Assembly: GCF_051106095.1 (NCBI RefSeq)
Contig: NC_135783.1
Location: forward strand, 305,041,322 to 305,105,321
Direction of reading: 5' to 3'
Source of the DNA: Pogona vitticeps
Taxonomy: Eukaryota; Chordata; Lepidosauria; Squamata; Agamidae
DNA: 64,000 bases
A program made the position numbers and the translations under genes. This document shows, piece after piece, positions 10,851 through 21,700 of this stretch. The notes under the pieces are model-generated. The model did not search any database. It saw only the letters and a list, made by a program, of their open reading frames with translations, and was not told where the DNA came from. The number at the start of each line of letters is the position of its first letter. The first letter of the stretch is position 1.

Positions 10851-12141
10851 CACCATCGGATTCTTTATTTATATATTTAAAAACATAACTGTGTTCTCTA
10901 AATCTTAAATGTCAAAGAGCATTCTTTTATCAGCATTCTACCACCAAATCAATTAAATTTTACACCTGAGGGCTGTTAGTGGAAAAGGGATGCCAACCTG
11001 ACAATAAATGCAATTGTGTTTTAACTGAATTAAAGGCAGACACAGAAAATCATAGCCAGAAAGGAACTGACATTCAAAAAGTCCACTTGCAAGTGATATT
11101 GTCTAAGGACATTCTGAGTTATCTAGATGGGAATCTGTCTCCCTATATAACTTGTTGCATGGCTTAAATATGTTCTTCCTTACATCTTAAAGAATTACAC
11201 AAACGATATAGTGAAGGGTGCTTTGTACTTGAATGTATCAAACAGTTTACTTCTTGTGTTGCACAGCAAACTATTTTTGAAATGGAATGGGCTCAAGGAA
11301 TCAGTTGGCATCATGGCATTAGAATCTGGGTGTCTCACCTTCCAGTGCTATCTCTTTTTTAATTTCAGATTGTCTCATCATAATACGGGTTTCAAGGGAT
11401 AAAATATTCAAAAGTTGTTTACAAATGCCTTCATCTCTGCAGTACTAACAAGGAGTTAGTTTGAGTGTCACTGCTATTGTCTATGAAAGATCCCCTGCCA
11501 GTGTCACTTTCCAGTAGTGCTATCATCCCTACCTTTCAGGAATTTATTTACCACCATCACCACAATGTCTTCTGCTGATGCAACCATTAATTTCTGAAGA
11601 AGATACAGTATATGTATCTTAGTCTGGTGTCTGAGCACTGACATTTCACTTAGGGTGACCCTGTTAAGAGTCCAGGATCATAACTAAATCTAGTGTTTTT
11701 GAAACAGCATCATTCTTAGCTTTCCTGACAAATATGTGCTAGGTCATACCAAACCTGTGCTCTCTCTAGAAACAAAAATAACTCATCTGAGGTTATCACG
11801 TTTTGGGTGTATCATAAGACGACAAGACTCACTGAAAAAGATAATGCTAGGGAAAATGAAGGTGTTGGAAAGGAGGAAGACCACCTGTGAGATGGATTGA
11901 TTGAAGAAAGAAAACAATGATCTTGAGTGTTGAGGATGTGAGCTGGGGCCTGCTAGAGATTGCTAATTCATACGTTTGTGGTAAATAAAAATGATTTTAC
12001 ATGAACATAACAATCAGAATCTGTTATTCAAAGAGCTATAGTCAAATACTCTACAGAGTGTGCCCTTAGATCCTGGCTGTAGCTTCTTGTTCATTTATTT
12101 GTATATTTATTTACTTGATTCTTAGCTCATAGTAAAATAAT
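10851..12141. other. Intergenic, with a worn RTE-type fragment
   Basis: About 11,820-11,960 (GACGACAAGACTCACTGAAA then AGATGGATTGATTGAAGAAA) resembles the 3' coding end of an old RTE-type LINE. No gene is seen in the rest. Confidence 0.45.
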
Positions 12142-12200
<59 letters not shown>

Positions 12201-12201
12201 T
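12142..12201. repeat. AAT trinucleotide microsatellite
   Basis: About 19 tandem AAT units, followed by a related imperfect AT-rich stretch to about 12,255. Confidence 0.95.
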
Positions 12202-12257
12202 TATTAATAATATAGTAAAATAATATATATTAATAATATAGTAAAATAATAATATAG

Positions 12258-12365
12258 CTATGACCATGAATTTGACCCAACTTCAGGAGGTAGTAGAAGA
12301 CAGGAGGGCCTGGCGTGCTCTGGTCCATGGAGTCACGAAAAGACAGACACGACTAAAGAACAATA
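12258..12365 (+). repeat. BovB LINE 3' fragment
   Basis: ATGAATTTGACCCAACTTC then GGAGGGCCTGGCGTGCTCTG matches the last 100 bases of the BovB frame (compare 52,900-52,995). Confidence 0.85.
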
Positions 12366-12719
12366 AAAAAATATAAACACATGAAATAAATAAAAGCATA
12401 AGCAATTTTAAATATAATTTTAAAATACACTGTCAATACAACACTGCTGCAGTTAAAAGCTGCTTCCATAGGAACATATCAAGATCAGTTTCCAAAGTTT
12501 ACCTGAATGAAAAGATATTTGCCTGCTGGTGGAAAGGCAAGAGGGAGGGAATCAGCCTAAACTCCCCAGGAAAGACATTCCAAAACTAGGAGCAGTTACC
12601 AAAAATGTGCCCTGTTGCATCTGTAATAGTAGATCTTGATCTGTCCTTTCATTAGAAGAGGGAATATTGGTGCCACTCTTTTTTTTTAACATCAAACACT
12701 TTAAACTCTTAACAGTATG

Positions 12720-13075
12720 AGAAACTGTGTGACTTAGAGGATTAACATGTTGGACATAGGAGACACAGAGCCAAATCTTTTACTTATAGTGAACCTTAAT
12801 ATAGTAGAACGTATGGTTTGCATGGAAGAGGTCCAGGTTTCAGCTCTTAGCAAGTTCCAGCAGGGCTGGAAAGAGTCAAGAGACCAGCCTTCCTAAAATT
12901 TGTAGCTTCTAGGTTTTTGGACTTCAACTCCTATCATAGTCAGCATAGATAAGACCAAGAATTCTAGCAGTCATCATGCAAAACCCCTGGAGGCCACCAA
13001 AATGGAGTGGGCTAATGTAGACAATGCTGAGCAAAATAGACCAATGGTCTGAAAGCAGAAAGTAGGTTCCTATTT
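12720..13075 (+). repeat. tRNA-like SINE, probably split by a hAT relic
   Basis: The 5' part GCATGGAAGAGGTCCAGGTT then GCAGGGCTGGAAAGAG and the 3' part AATGTAGACAATGCTGAGCA then GACCAATGGTCTGA match a common squamate SINE, also seen at 44,608-44,800. About 12,885-13,010 between them (TTTTTGGACTTCAACTCCTA) resembles a short hAT element. Confidence 0.5.
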
Positions 13076-13747
13076 TTCTGACCACAGTTACGAGCATAAA
13101 CATTGTGGGGCAGGAGAAGGAGTACATAGAGCATCTTCAGTTCATTGGAGAGATGACAGAATTATAAATGAATTGTATGTATTTTCATTTGATCTTTAAA
13201 GGCAAAACATCTGTTCCTTTCACTTTTCCTCATATACTCTTGTGAGTGGGCCAAGATGAAACCTTCTTTTAACAAGCAATATTATGCTTTATTCTTTTAT
13301 GTTTCCTTCTTATTCATAGTTAATGGTTGATGTATATTTTCAATAATAGATTTTTCTGTGATGAGTCTTAAGCATTGTATGGGTTATGTAGTCTGAAATC
13401 AAAATACCTTGTAACCTTTGTAACAGAACTCTAACAAAAGATTACATTTTCTGTTATAATGCCCTTGTAGTTGAGACCAGGCCCTTATTGAATTATAATG
13501 TAACACAAGCAGAGTACTTTGAATAACACTATTTCCTGCATTGATTATGCTATTTTGTAATGTACTATGATTTAATCCTTGCATTTATTGATTATTTTAG
13601 TATACATTTATATCTATATGTGTATGTATATCTCTTTTCTGAGTGCCTTTAATTCAACCCGGGAACTCCTGACCTTTGGGCCAGACTTACACCTAGCATT
13701 TCACATTCTTGCATGTCAAAGCAGATAATGTCTCCAAGAAGAGAGTA
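13076..13747. other. AT-rich intergenic sequence, nothing recognised
   Basis: No convincing gene or repeat. Confidence 0.45.
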
Positions 13748-14711
13748 CAGTGGTGCCTCGCATAACGTTTGCTTCGTTTAACGTTTTTTTCGCTTAACGT
13801 TTATTTTTTCAGAGTCAGATTGTGCTTCGTATAACGTTTTTCCCTATGGGCGATTTTCGCATAGCGTTTTTGGGACCATGCTTCGCTTAACGTTTTTTGT
13901 TTTAGGTCCCCTGCTTCACTTAACGATGTTCATTTTTTCAATTACAAAAGTGTCTTAACATGTTGAAAAACAGTTTTAAATGCTTGGAATCATTAGTGCA
14001 CCTTCTAAAATGTGTGCATACTTAATTTGGCGTTGATCTAACTTTTCGTTAATTTTTTGTGAATTTTTGTTTTTTGGCCCATAGGAACCAATGGACCTGT
14101 CAAAATCTGACAGCTCCATGCTTTCCTATGGGGGAGAAAACAATTTACAAAAAATTAACGAAAGTTCAGATCAACGCCAAATCAGGTTTGCACACAACTT
14201 AGGGGGTCCTCTAACGAACCCAAGATTTTAGAACAGTTGCTGAGTCTTCATTAATTTTTTGTGAATTTTTTCTTCCCCCATAGGAAATAATGGAGCTGTC
14301 AGATTTTGACAGCTGTCAAAAGTTGGGGGAAAAAAATTCACCATTAATTAACGAAAAGTCAGATCAAAGCCAAATTAACTTTTGCATCCGTTTTAGAGGG
14401 TGCAGAAGCTAATCCAAGCATTTAAAACCATTTTTGACCCTTTTATGACACACTTAATTTTGCAAAAATTGACTTCGCAAAGCCATTGAAATGTATTGAG
14501 TCAGCTACAATACATTCCAATGGAGGATACATTGTATCGTATAACGATGTTTCCTATGGGTTTTTTCGCTTAAGGACGGCAATCCGTGCCTATTGGAACG
14601 GATTAACCGGTTTCCAATGCATCTCTATGGGAAATGGTGTTTCGCATAACGATGTTTCGCATAACGTTTCTTTTTTGGAACCAATTAAAAACGTTATGCG
14701 AGGCACCACTG
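13748..14711. mobile_element. Long Tigger/pogo-like MITE (964 bp)
   Basis: Terminal inverted repeats CAGTGGTGCCTCGCATAACG (left) and CGTTATGCGAGGCACCACTG (right), flanked by TA. The interior has several mirrored blocks, for example GATCTAACTTTTCGTTAATT near 14,034 opposite AATTAACGAAAGTTCAGATC near 14,153. No transposase is left. The perfect 20-bp ends suggest a fairly recent insertion. Confidence 0.88.
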
Positions 14712-14765
14712 TATTTGGGTTTCGTTTCCAATAACAATTAGAGACTGAATTACATCAACAAGGGT

Positions 14766-15309
14766 TGTTATGAAGACAATTCAGGAGATAGATGGCCCAT
14801 CGGAATGAGGGGGGAGGAAGCTACAGTCATGGAGTTTAACACATTGAGGAGAATTGCTTCTTTTGAAGGCCATATATCAAGGTCCAGGAAGACAGACAAG
14901 AGTTACATAAACATGCGACTAGAGATAAGGGAAATCCAGACATGCTCAGAGTAGACACGTTGACACTTTTTGGGGTAGGGACACGAGGTACTAGATGAGA
15001 GATTCAAACGGGACCAATAGAATGAATTTACAAAATATCTTTGGCCAATAACAGGCAGGATTGAAAGGTATGGGTTCAAGGCACCAATCGGAATACTTCT
15101 CTTTATGGCTCTTTGTCTGTAACTATTATAAAACATAGGCTTTATTCTGGGTCTCCCTCTGCTTTTAAGATGGGAGGCCCAGCTGAACTTTTGTACTTTA
15201 CTTTAATAAAATTGGCTTGTTCAGCTGTCTTGTGTCTTAGCCTGTGATCCTTGCCAGAGAACTCGAACCCAGTACTGGTCTAATCTCAATTCAGATTTGG
15301 CCGGTAACA
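14766..15309 (+). mobile_element. Probable solo LTR of a retrovirus-like element
   Basis: The stretch begins TGTTATG and ends GGTAACA, so its ends are short inverted repeats of TG...CA form. It has three CCAAT motifs (15,016-15,092), a TATAAAA box near 15,127 and an AATAAAA signal near 15,203, spaced like U3, R and U5. No coding part or second LTR lies nearby, so it looks like the remnant of recombination between two LTRs. No clear target duplication was found. It is a fossil, and age and family are not determined. Confidence 0.5.
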
Positions 15310-16850
15310 CTCTGTCTCCAGAATTTTAATCTCCATCCTATCTGTCTTCTGGACTGATTCCAGTTTGTTCCCATTCTTCTTGAAATGTGGTACCTGAGAA
15401 CTAAATGCAGTACATCAAACAGAATTTAAATTGCTGAGTAACGTTTTCTTGCTGCTTATCAGATCTTGGAAATGCCACTTACAACAATCCTGAGTTACAG
15501 GAGCTCTTTTGTGCTGTCATGCTCTTGACATACCCAGTATTTCTCAGAAGAGCGCCTACAGAACACAGTCAATCAAGTATAAACTGTATTTTTGTACTCA
15601 GGAATTCTCCAAACATGCTGATATTGCCTTCTTATGTATGGGTGGTGCCCTTTGGGCTACATAATTTAAACTGTCATCACTAAGTGGGAAAACACACAAA
15701 AAATGTAAATCTTCTGCGTAGACCTGTAAGTCAGTGTATCAAAATTCCTTTGTGATTAAAAGTCAGAGTGATCCAGTGGTTAGTGTCTAAGTGAACTTGG
15801 TAAATCCAAGTTAGCCCCTGTAGAGCCATGAAATGCATTGGAGTGACCCTTGCCTATACAGTAAATCTTTCTCAAGGTGACAGATTATGAGAACCACATA
15901 TTCCACCATCATCTTCTTGACGGAAAGATAGGATACAGATAAAACAATATAGTGACTGACCCTTCTAAGTTGTACCTTTTCTGCTGCAGTTGTAGTTACT
16001 TTCTGCACCATATTCTGCTGGTCCTCTAATTAGGATCCAAATTTTGTACAGAAGGCAGATAAAAAAAATTATTTCTAAACAGAAATCATTGAGGCTTTAC
16101 CTCATTCACCTTGGTTTCTTGTCCTTAATTAACCATCTTCTGTTTGATATCTTCTGAGTGAGGTTTTTTCTGGCACTAGGTGTGAAGTGTATGAGTCCCA
16201 AGATCTGCAAAACAGAGCATCATGTTGTGATGGCTACTAATTTTAAGTTTGCATATCTATGTATAGGGTGTTTGTTTCATCCAGAAATACCATAAATTAC
16301 CCAACTATTCAGGATGTTTAATCACCAAATTGCTTCTAACGCTGGTTCTTAATCATCATCATGGCACTACATAGCCACATGATGATTGTTACCTTAACAA
16401 AATATCACATGTAAACTCAGCATTATTAATCTGTCATACAACACCTGGCATTTAAAGTAATAAACTTACAAAAGGGACTGGGAAAGACTAACTCTGATGC
16501 TCAAGTAAGAAGAAAGGAACGTCCCTGTTGGGGTTAGGCCTGTGAAAAGCAAACGTAGTTAAACCCAACGGGGTAAGGAGCAGAGAGGCTGCGTGTGAAG
16601 CAGGAAATAGGGTGGGTGGGGGGAGCGGGAATGAATGCTGTCCCAAGAGCCTGGTGGTGGGTTTCACAAACTAACACAAGAAAACTGGAGCTGCTGTATT
16701 TATTCTACAAAGTTTGATGCACCTGTCATGTCTGAATGTGAGCTTTAGGCGAGAATTTAGCGCACAAAGCATTGCGGACGTGTCCCGATCTTTGCGGAAA
16801 TCATTGGCTAGGGATATCCTAACAGCCAAGGTACGGTGGCGAAGCAACGA
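15310..16850. other. Upstream flank of KATNBL1, nothing recognised
   Basis: Apart from a possible SINE scrap at about 15,770-15,850 I see no repeat or exon. GC content rises from about 16,500 toward the CpG island. Confidence 0.45.
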
Positions 16851-17264
16851 GCTATGTTGCCCTTGGAAAGACTGAGTGTCGGGGCTTATTTTTCATGCCC
16901 TCTTCTCCAGGGCAGCTCCCGGAGAGGGACCCGACGAAAACACTTGCTAACCAAAGGGCGACCGACGAGGGAGGTGGCGCGCCCCTTTTCTCCAACACGC
17001 CCTGAGGCACCTTATTAGGGCCTTTTTAGAAGGTATGAGGAGGCGCGGACGAAAAGAAGTCGCGCCTCTGCGTTCAACTCTTCGGTCCGCAGAGGCCGAC
17101 GTTTCCCTGGGGGCGCCGAGCCCGTCTCAAGGAAGCGGCCCAGAGCCGCCGTGTTGGCCTCCATGTGACGGCAGCGAGCGCGGAGGCGGAGAGAAGCGTC
17201 TCAGGCGCGCTCCCGGCCTCTCTCTCTCTCTCTCTCGCCCGCCGGCCCGCCCGGATTCTCTGGT

Positions 17265-17280
17265 CCCAGCATGCAGCGCG
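17265..17280 (+). promoter_or_regulatory. ZNF143 (SBS)-like binding site
   Basis: CCCAGCATGCAGCGCG closely fits the core TTCCCAGNATGC-NN-GCG motif bound by ZNF143/Staf at many housekeeping promoters. It lies in the CpG island just upstream of the probable transcription start. Confidence 0.55.
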
Positions 17281-17289
17281 GCGTAGTTT

Positions 17290-17413
17290 GAATGGCGCCG
17301 GCTCGGCAGAGTGGGCCTCGGCGCTAAGGACTTTCCCCATCGCCCAGCCCCGGCGGCTTCCCTTCGAGGCCTGGCTAGCAGGACCACCGGCGCAGGATCA
17401 TGAGAAGCAGCAG
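17290..17413 (+). other. KATNBL1: Probable KATNBL1 non-coding exon 1
   Basis: In the CpG island the sequence AGCAGCAG is followed by GTGGGT at 17,414, a possible splice donor. The KATNBL1 start codon lies inside exon 2 with only 14 bases of leader after its acceptor, so an upstream non-coding exon is required. The 5' end is a guess, and other donors in the island are possible. Confidence 0.45.
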
Positions 17414-18061
17414 GTGGGTGGTCGGGGAGGCCTCGGGGCATCCTGAGCCCGCCGTAGCCCCAGCTGTACCATTTCCCCACCCCAACCCCCGGGGGTGCTC
17501 ATAAACAAAAGCCGAGGCTAGATAGCAGCGAGCCTGGGGGTGGGTCCTCGTCCCAACCCTATCCCAGCCCGCCTCCCATTCTTCGTCCTTGGCTTTATCA
17601 GTTCTGGGCCATCCCCCGTGGTGGTGGTGGCGATGGCGGTGGGGGGAGAGCAGAGCAGGCCGGCCCTGAGTGGAGAAGGCCCCTCGGTTACTGCTGCGCC
17701 TGGGCGGGGAGTGTTCATGGGCGGGGATGAAGCTGGCTAGTCTCTACCTGCCTGTGATCCACCCCACTCTCTGGTGCTCGGTTGAGGAGACAGCTACACA
17801 CTTGTTTGGTGAGAAAAGCCATCTTCCAGTGGGTCGTCTTCCTGTGGTAAAAAAAAAATCCGCCTCTTTCAGATCATTAGGGCTGTTCTTTCGAGTCTGC
17901 CGTCTTTAACCGAGGGAGAGAGGCTTGGAGTTTCCTTTCAGGCTCTCTCCCTCAAAAATAACCCGCTTTCAGATGGCCAAAGTTGTCAACAGAGTTTAAA
18001 TCGCAGCTATATGTGCAGTCAACACAGAGTAAGGCCTGAGGACCAAGTTGTAAATCTCCGT

Positions 18062-18250
18062 ATGGTGCAGTAGATTGAGTAATGGACTAGAACTTCTCAG
18101 GAGGTCTGAGTTCGAATTCCTGCTCAGCCATGGAAACTCAGTGGGGGAGTGGAACTGGTAAAACCACTCCTTAAATACTTCATTCATCTTCAAACCCTAC
18201 TAGGGCCACTAGAAGTCAGTTCTGACTTGATGGCACACAGCAACAAAATC
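18062..18250 (+). repeat. tRNA-derived SINE with RTE-like tail (KATNBL1 intron 1)
   Basis: A tRNA-like head with a good B box (TGAGTTCGAATTCCTG near 18,107), a body with GAACTGGTAAAACCACTCCT, and the tail AGTCAGTTCTGACTTGATGG then CACACAGCAACA. Confidence 0.75.
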
Positions 18251-20027
18251 TATGGAGGAATGCACTTCAAAATCTTTAATTTGAAGTGGTTAAGTTCTAG
18301 GACAGGATTCCTCTACAATTTTGTATTCAACTCTCCCACTCCCTCCCTTTTTGTTGGAAGAAGGTAAAAGAACAGCAAAATGTATTTAGCATAATCAGTT
18401 GCGCATGTGATGTAATTCAGTTTATTTGGCATCTCAAGTACTTATTTGCCAAGGAAGTAAAGGGTTAAAAATGACCACAGATAAACAGATTAAACACTAG
18501 CAATATTTTGCTGACAGGATCTTCTGCAATTTTCTCTTTCTGTATATTAGTATTTTGCTTCATTGTTGTGTTATGGAACTGAAAGACTATACCTATGAAT
18601 GCTTATTTAGCAAAATCAATGCAGTAAATGATTATCCTGTAGAATGTCATTTGGAGTGCTAATTGAGTACTGTATATGGTACCTAGGTATTCTACTACAG
18701 TGTCTTAGAAGGTGGGGCTGTAGACGTGTAACCCAAGGTATTTTTAAAAGCCATTTTCTATTTGACAAAGGCTTGCACCTACAGTATTTTACATCTCCTT
18801 CCTTATTCTGTTTGCTAGTTTTCACCAGCTCTTCATAGCAATAGTGAGGAAAAAACCTATTGGGTACTATTGGTATTAGTGTAAAGTTTGCCAATCTGCT
18901 GTGACTACTTGGTGAGGTACAGGGATATGTCTCAAGAGCAGACCTGGTCGCATTCCTGATTATGTAACCAAAATATACTCTGGTGCTTCAGCCAGGGCAG
19001 GTTGCACACAGATCAGTAGGATACCAGTCACGGAGATTTAGCTCTAAGTTTAGTTTATATTATTGTTTAATAATAGCTTCAGTACTAGAAAACTGTAATT
19101 ATTATGTATTGAGTTCTGTTCCAAGAACTTCTAATTTTGCTTTTAATTTTTCCCTTTTTTCAAGGAGCTTAGGATAGCATGTTTTAGTAGTTGTTTTTCC
19201 AAGTAAATTTGTTTTATAAAACAGTCACAGCATAGCTTTTTAAAGTTACTCTTAAGAGTAGCCTGCCACATGGCCTGCCACATGTTATCAAGTGGCAATT
19301 ATCCCCCATACCATTGCTATGCTGGCAGTTGTGACCCATCAGATGTTCTTGGAGTGCAGTTGCTATCTCTCTTACAATTACATTGCTGTCTATAGCTGTG
19401 TGATTTGCAATCTAATAATGCAGTGTTAACTATATGATTAGAAAAATTGCATGGTGCAGCTCTTGGTTCACTATGTAATTCTCTGCAGCATTGCAAGGGA
19501 TTGAATATAAAACACATTTTAATTGTAGGAACATACAATCGCATGTACCCTTTGGTCACTGGATTCAAAACTAGACCACAAAATGTCTGGCTACTTCCAT
19601 TTTCAGAAACAGCACATAGTGTTTTGAGATTAGATAGAAATTCGCCTTGCTTGCTTTATCTGGTGTGATTAGCTATTTTTCTTGACATTCTGAAATTGCT
19701 TCCTTCACCGATTCCCCTGACTTTCTTCCTTCCATTGTGGTTTTAATGCAGAAGACTTGTATGCATCTGTCAAAAGCAGAGGAAGGAGGACTTCAGATGA
19801 CTGATACTGATAGAAAGTGAGAAAGAGACTGTAAATAGTAGTTGATGGTAGAACTTGAACTCTGAGGACCAGTCTTTGAATTATTTTCTTCTGGTCTTTT
19901 TTTTTTCTTTTTAAAAAAATGCTTTACAAAATAATCTGCTGGTTGTAAGAAAGAATACCTCTGTTATTGCATCCTAGAAAACTAATCTTAGGTGGGTATA
20001 GGTTGTTCAGTTGTTACAAGGCTGCAA
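18251..20027. other. KATNBL1 intron 1, nothing recognised
   Basis: No clear repeat family or exon. The spliced transcript is expected to skip this region. Confidence 0.5.
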
Positions 20028-20245
20028 GATGTTGTGATTGGAATGTTGGACTAGGGCTCCAGAGACCTGTATTCAAATTTGTACTCAACTGTAAAGCTCA
20101 GTAGGTGACTCTGGGCCCCACACACTGTCTCACTTGACCTAACTGAGCATAAGTTTTTGTGAGATAAAGTCGAAGGGAGGAAAGCTCTGTGTGCTGCCTT
20201 GAATTCATTGGAGGAAAGCCACGATGTAAACATGATTAAATACAT
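20028..20245 (+). repeat. Degenerate tRNA-type SINE
   Basis: GTTGTGATTGGAATGTTGGA then CAGAGACCTGTATTCAAATT is a worn tRNA-like head. The 3' part (TGCTGCCTTGAATTCATTGG) resembles LINE-derived SINE tails. Confidence 0.55.
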
Positions 20246-20454
20246 GGAGTAGATTACTCATATAATAACTGATTTCAGCTGAACTAAGTAGCTTGACTAG
20301 GTAACTTTTAATTTGCTAATTAAAGTGCCTAAGATATTCTAGAAGTGATGTTCTAGATATTCATACAGCAAGCGGCTCTGACTCTGCTTTGGTCTATGTA
20401 CAGTTCTGGGAATTAGCTCCATTGAACTCAGTAAGACTTGCTGTGTAGTAACCC

Positions 20455-20699
20455 CGTTTCCCCGAAAATAAGACCTAACCTGAAAATAAGCCCTAGTATG
20501 ATTTTTCAGGATGCTAGTAATATAAGCCATAGCCCAAAAACAAACCCCAGTTAAGTTAAACCCCACTCTCCACCATTTTGCAGCAACCAGAAGAAGATGA
20601 CATGACTATAAAATAAAACATCCCCTGAAAATAAACCCTACTGCGTTTCTTGGAGCAAAAATTAATATAAGATCCTGTCTTATTTTCAGGGAAATATGG
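20455..20699. mobile_element. Palindromic MITE (GAAAATAAGAC family)
   Basis: The left end CCGTTTCCCCGAAAATAAGA and the right end TCTTATTTTCAGGGAAATAT are inverted repeats, with further mirrored blocks inside. A second copy is at 34,675-34,946. The transposon superfamily is not clear to me. Confidence 0.75.
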
Positions 20700-20701
20700 T
20701 A

Positions 20702-20928
20702 CAGTGGACCCTCGACTTACAGGTGGCTCAACTTACAGACTTTTCGAGTTACAGACTTCTCTGGCTGCAAAATTTAGATTCGACTTGCAGCCAGAGAATC
20801 AAAACCACTGGTTATGGGATTAATCGGTTTTCAGTGCATTGTAGGTCAATGGAGATTCGATTTACAGACTTTTCGACTTGCAGCCACCATTCTAATACGG
20901 ATTAATTCCTTAAGTAGAGGGTCCACTG
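20702..20928. mobile_element. Tigger/pogo-like MITE (CAGTGGACCCTCGACTTAC family)
   Basis: Inverted ends CAGTGGACCCTCGACTTAC and GTAGAGGGTCCACTG (the right end slightly eroded), flanked by TA. It abuts the right end of the MITE at 20,455-20,699, as if it had used that element's terminal TA as its target. Confidence 0.8.
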
Positions 20929-20930
20929 TA

Positions 20931-21700
20931 TGACAAATGGGGTTTAACTGTTAATGCTTTTTGTAAGGCTTCATGGGCTGCTCTGTATTGCAAAAAATGT
21001 TCACTTCTCCATTTGTGCCACAATATGGTATATTTTCCTAGGAATTGTTATAGTTTTGATGATGATAATGTGATTTAGTTATAAGGAAGTGTTGCTTTTT
21101 AAATTGTGATACATTCTTCAGATACTATACATTCTTCAGATACTTGCGTTTCAACCATAGATTGGTTCTACATTTTCTTTTCTTGTTTGATTGCTTCCTT
21201 TCATTCATTCATTGTGACTTTCTATTTTAACTGCAAAAGATCATAACACTTCTTCAAGCCTTCACAGACTCCCTGTGAGGGCCTTGTGAATCCCTGGGGT
21301 TCTGCGGACCACAGATTAAATACCTACGGAATTGAGGATTATGAGAGTTAGTCTGGGCAAGGAGATAGTGCATATTGTGCACTAAAATTAAACAAACAAG
21401 AATGCATGTTTTTGGGGAGAAGATCACTTGGTTAAATTGAGAGTTATTTAAATAAATTTGATTTAATCAGTGATTTAAATAAATTTGATTTAAATCAGGT
21501 GGTTCCTAACTTCACAAACTCTTTAAATTGATTATTTATTTAAAAAAAATAGATACATTGGAAATAAATGACATACTGATTTCCATGGATCTAATTTATT
21601 AAGATCTAATTAACTTATACCTGACATTTTGTATCTGACTTAGATTTATAAAATGTACTAAGTATACAAGAAATTTCATATTTATCTGAATATTTAATTC
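20931..21700. other. KATNBL1 intron 1, nothing recognised
   Basis: A short direct repeat of AAATTTGATTTAA-like sequence occurs near 21,455-21,500. Otherwise unremarkable. Confidence 0.45.

Larger units (their letters stand above)
16880..17720 (+). promoter_or_regulatory. KATNBL1: CpG-island promoter of KATNBL1
   Basis: A sharp rise in G+C and many CpG dinucleotides in an otherwise AT-rich window. No TATA box is evident. It contains a CT run at 17,220-17,236, a ZNF143-like site at 17,265-17,280 and the probable first exon. The nearest downstream gene on the same strand is KATNBL1, whose coding exons start 9 kb further on. Assigning the island to KATNBL1 is an inference from order and strand. 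Confidence 0.75.

Noticed and set aside
17035-17480. Open frames of 83-117 codons in the CpG island
   Set aside because: GC-rich promoter sequence stays open by chance on both strands. None resembles a known protein, and KATNBL1 starts in exon 2.
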